DNA from: Bacteroidota bacterium
GTDB taxonomy: Bacteria; Bacteroidota; Bacteroidia; Chitinophagales; Chitinophagaceae
Length of the DNA: 21,223 bases
Direction of reading: 5' to 3'
Assembly (NCBI GenBank): GCA_028877005.1
Contig: JAGWPI010000339.1
Location: 1 to 21,223, forward strand
Positions 15,724-21,223 of the stretch are shown piece by piece (the stretch's first letter is position 1; every line of letters begins with the position of its first letter). The translations under genes and the position numbers were made by a program. The notes beneath the pieces were generated by a model. It was given only the letters and a program-made list of their open reading frames with translations, searched no databases and was not told the DNA's origin.

Positions 15724-15754
15724 TTTGCTCTTTCAATTGATTAATGTACCTTTG
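15724..15754 (+). promoter_or_regulatory. Promoter of yceD-rpmF
   Basis: TTTG (15724-15727), a 19-nt spacer, and TACCTTTG (15747-15754) form a full match to the Bacteroidota -33/-7 promoter. The box ends 21 nt before the yceD ATG at 15776. It also lies downstream of the farther in-frame ATG, which rules that ATG out. Confidence 0.8.
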
Positions 15755-15775
15755 CCCACCCTAAAAAAACAAATC

Positions 15776-16318
15776 ATGAGCCATAACAGGGAATTTGAAA
15801 TAGCTTTTGTTGGGTTGAAACCAGGGCTTCATGTTTTTGAATATAGGGTTGAAGATAAGTTCTTTACCATTTATGGGCATCAGGATTTTAATAATTGCCA
15901 TGCAAATATCAAATTAAGCCTTGATAAAAAAAATGGCTTCATGCAATTAAAATTTGATATTGATGGGACAGTAGATATACAATGCGACCGTTGTGGTAAC
16001 CCATTAACTAAAATACTGTGGGATGAGTTTAACATGGTGGTAAAAATTGTGGAAGATCCCGAAGTAATGAATGCGCAAGAAGATGATCCTGATGTGTTTT
16101 ATATTAGCAAAGGAGAAAGCCATTTGTTAATTGCAGATTGGATTTATGAATTCATTAATTTGTGTTTACCCATTCAAAACATGTGTAACCCTGATGAATA
16201 TGGTGGAGATCAATGCAATCAGGCAGTTTTAGAACAACTTAAAAAAATGGAAGAACAAATTAACAACGGAAATAACCCTTTATGGAAGGGGTTGGATCAA
16301 ATAAAAGGTTTAGAATAA
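15776..16318 (+). CDS. yceD: YceD/DUF177 family protein (23S rRNA accumulation, ribosome-linked)
   Basis: A 180-residue cytoplasmic protein of the DUF177 family. Members are found next to rpmF across bacteria and are linked to 23S rRNA accumulation and expression of L32. The CDRC pair at 70-73 lies in the typical IQCDRCGNPLT context, and C130, C137 and C147 in the second half could complete a metal site. The acidic stretch NAQEDDPDVF (about 99-108) is also usual. The start giving MSHNREFEIAF is fixed by the promoter, which sits inside the longer frame's first 22 codons. rpmF follows after 28 nt, so the two are co-transcribed. Confidence 0.9.
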   Translation: MSHNREFEIAFVGLKPGLHVFEYRVEDKFFTIYGHQDFNNCHANIKLSLDKKNGFMQLKFDIDGTVDIQCDRCGNPLTKILWDEFNMVVKIVEDPEVMNAQEDDPDVFYISKGESHLLIADWIYEFINLCLPIQNMCNPDEYGGDQCNQAVLEQLKKMEEQINNGNNPLWKGLDQIKGLE

Positions 16319-16346
16319 ATTTTTTGAAAGTATAAATTTTTAGGTT

Positions 16347-16541
16347 ATGCCAAATCCAAAGCGTAGACATTCGCAACAACGCAGTGCAAAAAGAAGAACT
16401 CATTACATTGCAGAAACTGTAACACTTAGTAAAGATACTACCACCGGTGAAACTCATGTACGCCATCGCGCACATGTAAGTGAAGGAAAATTGTATTATA
16501 AAGGAAAATTAGTAGCCGAAAAAGCTCCTTTAAAAGCTTAA
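16347..16541 (+). CDS. rpmF: 50S ribosomal protein L32
   Basis: A 64-residue component of the large ribosomal subunit. The start MPNPKRRHSQQRSAKRRTHY is the family signature. The usual zinc-binding cysteine pairs are absent, so this is the zinc-independent form, as is common in Bacteroidota. It is downstream of yceD in the classic order and is followed by a terminator, so plsX needs its own promoter. Confidence 0.97.
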   Translation: MPNPKRRHSQQRSAKRRTHYIAETVTLSKDTTTGETHVRHRAHVSEGKLYYKGKLVAEKAPLKA

Positions 16542-16563
16542 TTTTCAATCACTTACTAGGCTT

Positions 16564-16598
16564 CTGCTATTTGTTTTGAATGAATAGCAGCTTTTTTT
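16564..16598 (+). terminator. Intrinsic terminator after rpmF
   Basis: CTGCTATT (16564-16571) and AATAGCAG (16583-16590) form an 8-bp stem with an 11-nt loop, followed by CTTTTTTTG. It lies 22 nt after the rpmF stop. Confidence 0.88.
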
Positions 16599-16676
16599 GT
16601 TTTTATGAATACCTTTACTAAGTTTATTGCTTACAACGAACTGTTGTAATTGTATAGTTTTAAAATATTCATCTAC

Positions 16677-16719
16677 TTTAAAACGTTAAGCTACTCAGCG
16701 TTTTAAAATCGTTTCTTTG
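16677..16719 (+). promoter_or_regulatory. plsX upstream region: inverted repeat and possible -7 box
   Basis: TTTAAAACG (16677-16685) and CGTTTTAAA (16699-16707) are perfect 9-bp arms around 13 bp. Five bases later TTTCTTTG (16712-16719) differs by one base from TAnnTTTG and lies 25 nt from the plsX ATG. The dyad would cover the -33 region, as a repressor site would. The arrangement is visible; the regulator is unknown. Confidence 0.45.
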
Positions 16720-16744
16720 TTGCGCATTAAAACTAACAGAAAAA

Positions 16745-17698
16745 ATGAATATAGGAATTGATGTAATGGGTGGAGATTATGCTCCTTTAGAAGCAATAAA
16801 AGGTATTTATGAATACCTTAATTCCGGTAAGTTTTCAAAAAATAACAATTTAACAATTACCGCTATTGGCAACCAAGATGCTATTGCTACTTTATTAGCT
16901 AAATACCAGCTAAACCATATTAGCATCATTCATTCCGATGAAGTAATAGGCTACCATGAGCATCCTACAAAAGCCTTAAAAGAAAAACCGAATAGCTCTA
17001 TAGCCATTGGTTTTCAATTATTAGCTACCCAAAAAATTGATGCTTTTATTAGTGCAGGTAATACAGGAGCCATGTTAGTGGGAGCTCTTTTTAGCATTAA
17101 AACCATTGAAGGTGTAATAAGACCTACCATTGCTACCATTATTCCTAAAGTAAACGGTAGTACTGGTATTTTGTTAGATGTTGGTTTGAATGCAGATTGC
17201 AAAGCCGAACATCTTGACCAATTTGCGGTTTTAGGTAGTTTGTATGCACAGCACATTTTACATATTACCAAACCTAAAGTGGGGCTGCTGAATGTGGGTG
17301 AAGAAGAAGGTAAAGGAAATATTTTAGCACAAACAACTTTTCCGCTTCTAAAAAATAATTCTCATATTGAATTTGCTGGCAATGTAGAGGGTAGAGATTT
17401 ATTTGAAGATAAAGCAGATATTATTGTTTGTGATGGATTTACGGGAAATGTAGTATTAAAATTAGCAGAAAGTTTCTACGATATTGCCTGTAAAAGAAAT
17501 TTACAACACGATGCTTATATTCAGCGTTTTCATTATGAAAATTATGGTGGCACACCTGTTTTAGGCGTTTCAAAACCGGTAATAATTGGGCATGGCATTA
17601 GTAATGCAAAAGCTTTTGCCAATATGATTGATGTTGCCGAAAAAATGATTGAAACCGAACTCTGTCAAAAAATAAAAGATAGTTTTAAAGTTAGCTAG
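16745..17698 (+). CDS. plsX: Phosphate acyltransferase PlsX
   Basis: This enzyme makes acyl-phosphate from acyl-ACP and phosphate, the first step of the PlsX/PlsY route to phosphatidic acid; it works peripherally at the membrane. The 317 residues start with the hallmark MNIGIDVMGGDYAPLEAIKG. They contain FISAGNTGAMLVGA (about 100-113), VGEEEGKGN (about 183-191), FAGNVEGRDLF (about 209-219) and VCDGFTGNVVLKL (about 227-239), all family blocks. Length is normal. It comes after yceD-rpmF, the standard order, but a terminator and an apparent separate promoter lie in between. The usual next gene, fabH, is missing: the following gene faces it. The ATG follows an A-rich stretch, with no Shine-Dalgarno site. 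Confidence 0.97.
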   Translation: MNIGIDVMGGDYAPLEAIKGIYEYLNSGKFSKNNNLTITAIGNQDAIATLLAKYQLNHISIIHSDEVIGYHEHPTKALKEKPNSSIAIGFQLLATQKIDAFISAGNTGAMLVGALFSIKTIEGVIRPTIATIIPKVNGSTGILLDVGLNADCKAEHLDQFAVLGSLYAQHILHITKPKVGLLNVGEEEGKGNILAQTTFPLLKNNSHIEFAGNVEGRDLFEDKADIIVCDGFTGNVVLKLAESFYDIACKRNLQHDAYIQRFHYENYGGTPVLGVSKPVIIGHGISNAKAFANMIDVAEKMIETELCQKIKDSFKVS

Positions 17699-17735
17699 CC
17701 ACTAAAATTGTCTCATTGTAATAATAATTTAAACA

Positions 17736-18821
17736 TCAACAGCTTTCTTCAACTTTGTTGGTTATTGTGTCTAATTTATTTTTGTATAAATAAATTGTTT
17801 GTGAAGGATAAGCAAATTCAATACCTAACTGTTCAAATTTTTCGAATAAAGTTAAATTAATTGCCTGCACTGTATTCATATACACCAAGTAATCAGGTGT
17901 TTCAATATAAAATACATATTCAAAATTAATGGCAAAATCACCAAATGATTTTAAGTGAGCCCTATCAAATGTAGCACCTACCCCATTCACTGTTTCTTTT
18001 ATTATGCTTGGTAACATATGTAACTGCTGCGAAGTGGTTTGATATACAACTCCTATTGTAGAAACCACTCTTCGTCTTTCCATTCTTTTAAAATTATGAA
18101 TAGTAGATTTTACCAACTCGGCATTGGGCATTACCAATTGCTGTCCATCTAAACTTCTTAAATGAGAGGTTTTAATTCCAATTCTTTCAATTACCCCACT
18201 AGTATTTCCTACAACAATAAAGTCGCCAATTTCAAAGGGTTTATCAAAAAAAATAACGAGATAACTAAATAAATCGCTTAAAATATTTTGAGCAGCTAAA
18301 GCAATTGCAATACCACCAACGCCTAATCCGGCAATAATGGTAGTAACATTATAACCTAAATTATCTAACAGCATAATAAAGCCGGCAACCCAAATCAATA
18401 CTTTAATGAGCACCAAAACACCATTTAATTGCTTAATACGTTCTTCAGGCTCATTTTTAAAGCGCATGTATAGTAAAACCAAGCTATGGAAAAAGTAATT
18501 AATAAATCTTACTGCATAATAAATAGTTATAACAGAAAGTCCGGCTGATAATACACGCTCAACTTTTGGAGACAGTGTAAGTGTATTAATGAGCGCATAA
18601 TTAATAAAGAAATAAGCATAAGGAATTAAAAACCTTTCAGCTGCTATAACAATTTGGTCATCAAATTTATTTTCAGTTTTACTAGTAATGTGCTGTAATA
18701 GTTGAATAATATATTTCTTGAAAAATTTAACCAATAAACTAACCAATAACATCCAACCAGCTACGATAAGATAATCCAATACAGTATTTTTCCAATATAT
18801 ATGTTGCACTAAATCTTGCAT
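17736..18821 (-). CDS. MscS-family mechanosensitive ion channel
   Basis: A 361-residue inner-membrane channel that opens when membrane tension rises, protecting cells from hypo-osmotic shock. About five hydrophobic segments lie between residues 15 and 200. The last is the pore-lining helix with GLGVGGIAIALAAQNILSD, whose Gly/Ala packing pattern is the family hallmark. A beta domain follows, with DKPFEIGDFIVV, GVIERIGIKTSHLRSLDGQ and MPNAELVKSTIHNF, then the mixed alpha/beta domain to the C-terminus. It is larger than E. coli MscS (286), with two extra N-terminal helices. No partner gene is adjacent. It ends 37 bp from the facing plsX stop, with no visible terminator between them. Confidence 0.94.
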   Translation of the reverse strand: MQDLVQHIYWKNTVLDYLIVAGWMLLVSLLVKFFKKYIIQLLQHITSKTENKFDDQIVIAAERFLIPYAYFFINYALINTLTLSPKVERVLSAGLSVITIYYAVRFINYFFHSLVLLYMRFKNEPEERIKQLNGVLVLIKVLIWVAGFIMLLDNLGYNVTTIIAGLGVGGIAIALAAQNILSDLFSYLVIFFDKPFEIGDFIVVGNTSGVIERIGIKTSHLRSLDGQQLVMPNAELVKSTIHNFKRMERRRVVSTIGVVYQTTSQQLHMLPSIIKETVNGVGATFDRAHLKSFGDFAINFEYVFYIETPDYLVYMNTVQAINLTLFEKFEQLGIEFAYPSQTIYLYKNKLDTITNKVEESC

Positions 18822-18944
18822 AGTTGATGTTCTTTTAGCTAAAAAATATGATTACACAATGCACTAAACATGAAAATGCTTTACCAATGCTTAGCCTTAT
18901 CGTATTATTTCAACCCTAATATCAATTCGGTATTGTAAACTAAT

Positions 18945-19574
18945 TTAATCCTGGTTCAACAAAAGTTGAAGGGCATTTGGGCCTTCACAACATATTAAAT
19001 CAATACAACTTAAATTTTTTTGAAAGCCAATTTTTGCTTCAAAAACTTGCGGGTAATAAACAGGTTGAGTAATATTTTGGAAATTATTAGGCCTAAACCT
19101 GTTTCTGTAATCTAACACAAAAGTAGGGTATTGCAACAGAAAATTTTCAGTTACAGACAAATTGACAGGCACCTTTAACAGCTTGACTACCCATTGCAAA
19201 GTAGCCATATTTAAATCGAAAAGATACTCATATTCTTGAAAAATTAATCCGCGAAGATCATCGGCATAATGTTCAAAAAAAGGTGAACGATTATAACAAG
19301 CCATCAGCGTTCGCCAATGTTGTATTTGCCAATTAGAACGATAATCAATTTGAACATTCCTAAATAATCCTTTTTGATCCCTGCCTTTTAATACCGGCAC
19401 TGTTAACCCAATCACTCCGTTTGCACCGGCTAACATACATCGATTTTTAAAACTCATTTTTCCCCAGCTATCAAATGACTCAACTTTAATATTTGAAAAT
19501 TTAACTAAAGCTTTAAGTAATTCAACATTCATAAAATATTGATTATCAAGTAATAATATTGATTTATTTTCCAT
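18945..19574 (-). CDS. WbqC-like family protein
   Basis: A 209-residue soluble protein of the WbqC family, named after an O-antigen cluster gene; the biochemical role is unsettled. The N-terminal block LLLDNQYFMNVELLKAL, the central GLTVPVLKGRDQK (about 53-65) with RNVQIDYRSNWQIQHWRTL (about 72-90), and the SPFFEHYADDL segment (about 95-105) are the family features. There is no signal peptide or membrane helix. In many Bacteroidota it neighbours lepB (my recollection of usual context); here it stands between mscS and an AT-rich gap, so that link is broken. It is probably transcribed with or before mscS, whose start is 123 bp downstream. Confidence 0.85.
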   Translation of the reverse strand: MENKSILLLDNQYFMNVELLKALVKFSNIKVESFDSWGKMSFKNRCMLAGANGVIGLTVPVLKGRDQKGLFRNVQIDYRSNWQIQHWRTLMACYNRSPFFEHYADDLRGLIFQEYEYLFDLNMATLQWVVKLLKVPVNLSVTENFLLQYPTFVLDYRNRFRPNNFQNITQPVYYPQVFEAKIGFQKNLSCIDLICCEGPNALQLLLNQD

Positions 19575-19832
19575 TTTCTAATTTATTAATTTTTTGCTGA
19601 AAAATTGTATAAAATAGCCCTTTTATAATCAATAATTTAATTTAAATAAAAAATGCAAATCATTGATAATAAGAATTTTATAACAAAATAAAAATACTAA
19701 ATTTTATGGTAATTTTTTTTTAATTGCTTTGGTACTAAATTTCTAAATTGTTTAGCATCAAAAATACATCAATTTTTCTCTCTTATTAAGAATTGAAATT
19801 TTTAGTTACTTTTCCGGTAAAATATTTGCAAA
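19575..19832. other. Very AT-rich divergent intergenic region
   Basis: This 258-bp gap separates the WbqC gene and the LEA-like lipoprotein gene, which diverge, so it must hold both promoters. It is almost free of G and C for long runs and includes homopolymer A and T tracts. TACTTTTC (19807-19814) and AATATTTG (19821-19828) are each one base from TAnnTTTG, but neither has a convincing -33 partner. I find no gene, stable hairpin or RNA. Confidence 0.5.
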
Positions 19833-20279
19833 GTGAAAAAAGCTATCCTCCTATCCTTTTGTATTTTATTGTTATTAGCATGTCATCAACCACAAGCATT
19901 TACTTTTCGTTCCATTGAAAATGTTGCATTGATTTCAACAAGCAATGATTCATTAGGTATACAATTAAATGTAGGATTTAACAACCCTAATAATTTTAGG
20001 GTAGAATTAAAAAAGATAGAGGGAGAAATATTTATAAATGGACATTTTATTGGCCAATATAAATTAGATACCTTATTGAAAATTGACAAAAAGTCAGCAT
20101 TTAATATACCAGCTGCATTAACAATATCAAAAAAAATATTGTACCAAAATGCATGGAATAGCTTATTACAAAAGGAAGTTATGTTAGAGATAAAGGGTTT
20201 TAGTAAAGTAGGAAGATCTGGTATTTTTATCCGCTTGCCATTTGATTATAAAGGCAACCAGCGCATTCCATTTTTTTAA
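19833..20279 (+). CDS. LEA14-like (LEA type 2) lipoprotein
   Basis: A 148-residue exported lipoprotein. The signal peptide MKKAILLSFCILLLLAC ends in a lipobox with the modified cysteine at residue 17. The mature part is one small beta domain with ISTSNDSLGIQLNVGFNNPNNF and KLDTLLKIDKKSAF, the alternating pattern and the Asn-Pro-Asn turn of the LEA type 2 (LEA14/WHy) fold, first known from plant desiccation proteins. Its function in bacteria is unclear. The start is a GTG; it is kept because a full lipoprotein signal begins there and no ATG lies nearby. It is convergent with the metal-binding gene across only 7 bp. Confidence 0.75.
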   Translation: MKKAILLSFCILLLLACHQPQAFTFRSIENVALISTSNDSLGIQLNVGFNNPNNFRVELKKIEGEIFINGHFIGQYKLDTLLKIDKKSAFNIPAALTISKKILYQNAWNSLLQKEVMLEIKGFSKVGRSGIFIRLPFDYKGNQRIPFF

Positions 20280-20286
20280 ACCATAA

Positions 20287-20700
20287 CTATTGTATAGGAG
20301 GAATATGGCATGGTTTCCCTTTTTGCGGCCCACCACCATCTTCTGCCCGTTTACAAATAGGTGGCAGTTTTTTGTAGGCATCCGGTTCAGCTTTTTCATC
20401 ATCAGCATCAAAGCCGGCATTATTTAGTGCGGTTTTTATATCATCTACTGAAACCCTATCCGGTACATATTGCACTTTAATTTCACCTGCCAATAAATTA
20501 ATTTTCCACTGAATCATCCCTTTTTGCATGTTGGCATTATTCTCGATAATTAAATATTTATCTAACCGTTCTTTACAAGTCCAACACCTCAAATTATCAG
20601 ATTTAATAGTAACCCATTGTGGCTTTGCAGACATAACCTGGCTTTTTGCATGGAATGCAATACATCCCAAAACAAAAAACAACACGCATTTTTTTATCAT
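20287..20700 (-). CDS. Secreted heavy-metal-associated (HMA) domain protein
   Basis: A 137-residue exported protein. A signal peptide, MIKKCVLFFVLGCIAFHAKS, is followed by a ferredoxin-like HMA domain at about 26-100 with metal motif CWTC (C39, C42), GEIKVQYVPDRVSVDDI and ALNNAGFDADD. It resembles copper chaperones, but outside the cytoplasm. The C-terminal tail PPICKRAEDGGGPQKGKPCH adds C116, C131 and a His, possibly a second metal site. The longest frame starts 17 codons earlier at an ATG inside the pyrE-proximal spacer; I chose the ATG at the signal peptide. It lies 38 bp after pyrE on the same strand and may be read through from it. Metal identity (copper most likely) is inference. Confidence 0.8.
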   Translation of the reverse strand: MIKKCVLFFVLGCIAFHAKSQVMSAKPQWVTIKSDNLRCWTCKERLDKYLIIENNANMQKGMIQWKINLLAGEIKVQYVPDRVSVDDIKTALNNAGFDADDEKAEPDAYKKLPPICKRAEDGGGPQKGKPCHIPPIQ

Positions 20701-20738
20701 ACCAACTTGTTTTAAATATACAATTAACAATAAAAAAT

Positions 20739-21223
20739 TTAAACTTTCCAATTAGCAGGATCCATTCTCCAATTTAATAAAAATTGCTGCATAGATGCAT
20801 CTACGATTTTTTTCTCTATTGCCAAATTAATTAAAACATCATAATTAGTTAATGATTGATGTGGAATATTTGCATTTTTAAATGCAGTCTCAGCAGCATC
20901 AAATCCGTAGTTAAAAATTGAAACCAAGCCAATTACTTTCATGCCAGCTTCTTGTAATACCTTTACCACCTGTAAACTACTTTTACCCGTAGAAATTAAA
21001 TCCTCTATTACTACTACATTTTTATCAGGAAAAACTTGGCCTTCAATTTGATTACCCAAACCGTGTTCTTTTGGTTTGGGCCGAACATACAAAAAGGGTA
21101 ATTTTAATTGATCGGCAGCCATCGCTCCCCAAGCAATACCCGCAGTAGCTACGCCTGCAATTGCATCAGCATTATCAAATTCTGAAAAAAGCACATTACA
21201 AAGCTCACTTTTTATAAAATCTC
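20739..21223 (-). CDS. pyrE: Orotate phosphoribosyltransferase, 5' end cut by the window
   Basis: This enzyme joins orotate to PRPP to make orotidine monophosphate in pyrimidine synthesis. The frame is open to the window edge, so the N-terminal 40-50 residues are missing; a GTG at 21194 is internal, not a start. Visible blocks are DAIAGVATAGIAWGAMAAD, RPKPKEHGLGNQIEG (the flexible catalytic loop with its Lys residues) and the PRPP-binding VVVIEDLISTGKSSL. The C-terminal tail NWRMDPANWKV is of the type seen in Bacteroidota. The HMA-domain gene follows after 38 bp. With dcd in the same window, both are nucleotide-metabolism genes, but they are not co-transcribed. Confidence 0.95.
   Translation of the reverse strand, partial: DFIKSELCNVLFSEFDNADAIAGVATAGIAWGAMAADQLKLPFLYVRPKPKEHGLGNQIEGQVFPDKNVVVIEDLISTGKSSLQVVKVLQEAGMKVIGLVSIFNYGFDAAETAFKNANIPHQSLTNYDVLINLAIEKKIVDASMQQFLLNWRMDPANWKV

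Noticed and set aside
15710..15775. 22-codon upstream extension of yceD
   Set aside because: It contains the full promoter TTTG-N19-TACCTTTG, so it cannot be translated from that transcript.
19695..19742. Direct repeat TACTAAATTT (19695-19704 and 19733-19742)
   Set aside because: Ten AT-rich bases within a region of very low complexity; no other structure supports it.
1..21223. Defence island, mobile element, prophage or CRISPR array
   Set aside because: No transposase, integrase, toxin pair, spaced repeats or phage gene is seen; the tRNA-Leu gene has no 3' duplicate in the window that would mark an attachment site.

Overview
The window looks like ordinary chromosome of a low-GC member of the Bacteroidota, most likely Chitinophagaceae-like. 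The basis is AT-rich coding, almost no Shine-Dalgarno sites, four exact matches to the Bacteroidota -7 element TAnnTTTG, and a family set typical of the phylum: two-CBM20 GH77 glucanotransferase, DUF2130, DUF3810, WbqC, GtrA, and the yceD-rpmF-plsX cluster. I see no insertion sequence, phage gene, CRISPR array or rRNA. The family assignment is inference from content, not from a marker gene.

Layout, left to right. Positions 1-8345 are entirely on the minus strand: the 5' part of a dipeptide epimerase gene, malQ with a lysine-rich N-terminal tail, a secreted di-haem cytochrome c, a 69-residue unknown protein, an old yellow enzyme, dnaK, and a GtrA-type membrane protein. Several of these are closed by clear intrinsic terminators, so they are mostly single-gene units. 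At 8350-8400 transcription diverges to argS, followed by tRNA-Leu(GAG) with its own promoter and terminator. Next comes a two-gene operon of a DUF2130 nuclease-like protein and an undescribed protein with kinase-fold motifs. A phosphopantetheinyl transferase faces it with overlapping ends. Then come dcd (plus), tspO and a DUF3810 metallopeptidase-like gene (minus, overlapping), and the plus-strand yceD-rpmF-plsX block. The right end has an MscS channel and a WbqC protein (minus), an LEA14-like lipoprotein (plus), and pyrE followed by a secreted heavy-metal-binding protein (minus). pyrE is cut by the window end.

The genes serve housekeeping roles: maltodextrin metabolism, protein folding, tRNA charging, nucleotide synthesis, lipid and acyl-carrier metabolism, ribosome assembly and osmotic protection. 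The genome is compact: convergent genes overlap at 12847-12852 and 14132-14135, and are 7 nt apart at 20280-20286. No obvious new multi-gene system is present. The best leads are a kinase-fold protein paired with a PD-(D/E)XK-like protein, a histone-tail-like extension on MalQ, a sigma-54-type promoter with an abutting dyad upstream of dnaK, and perfect inverted repeats upstream of malQ, dcd and plsX. Several start codons are moved inward from the longest reading frame, with reasons given per gene.
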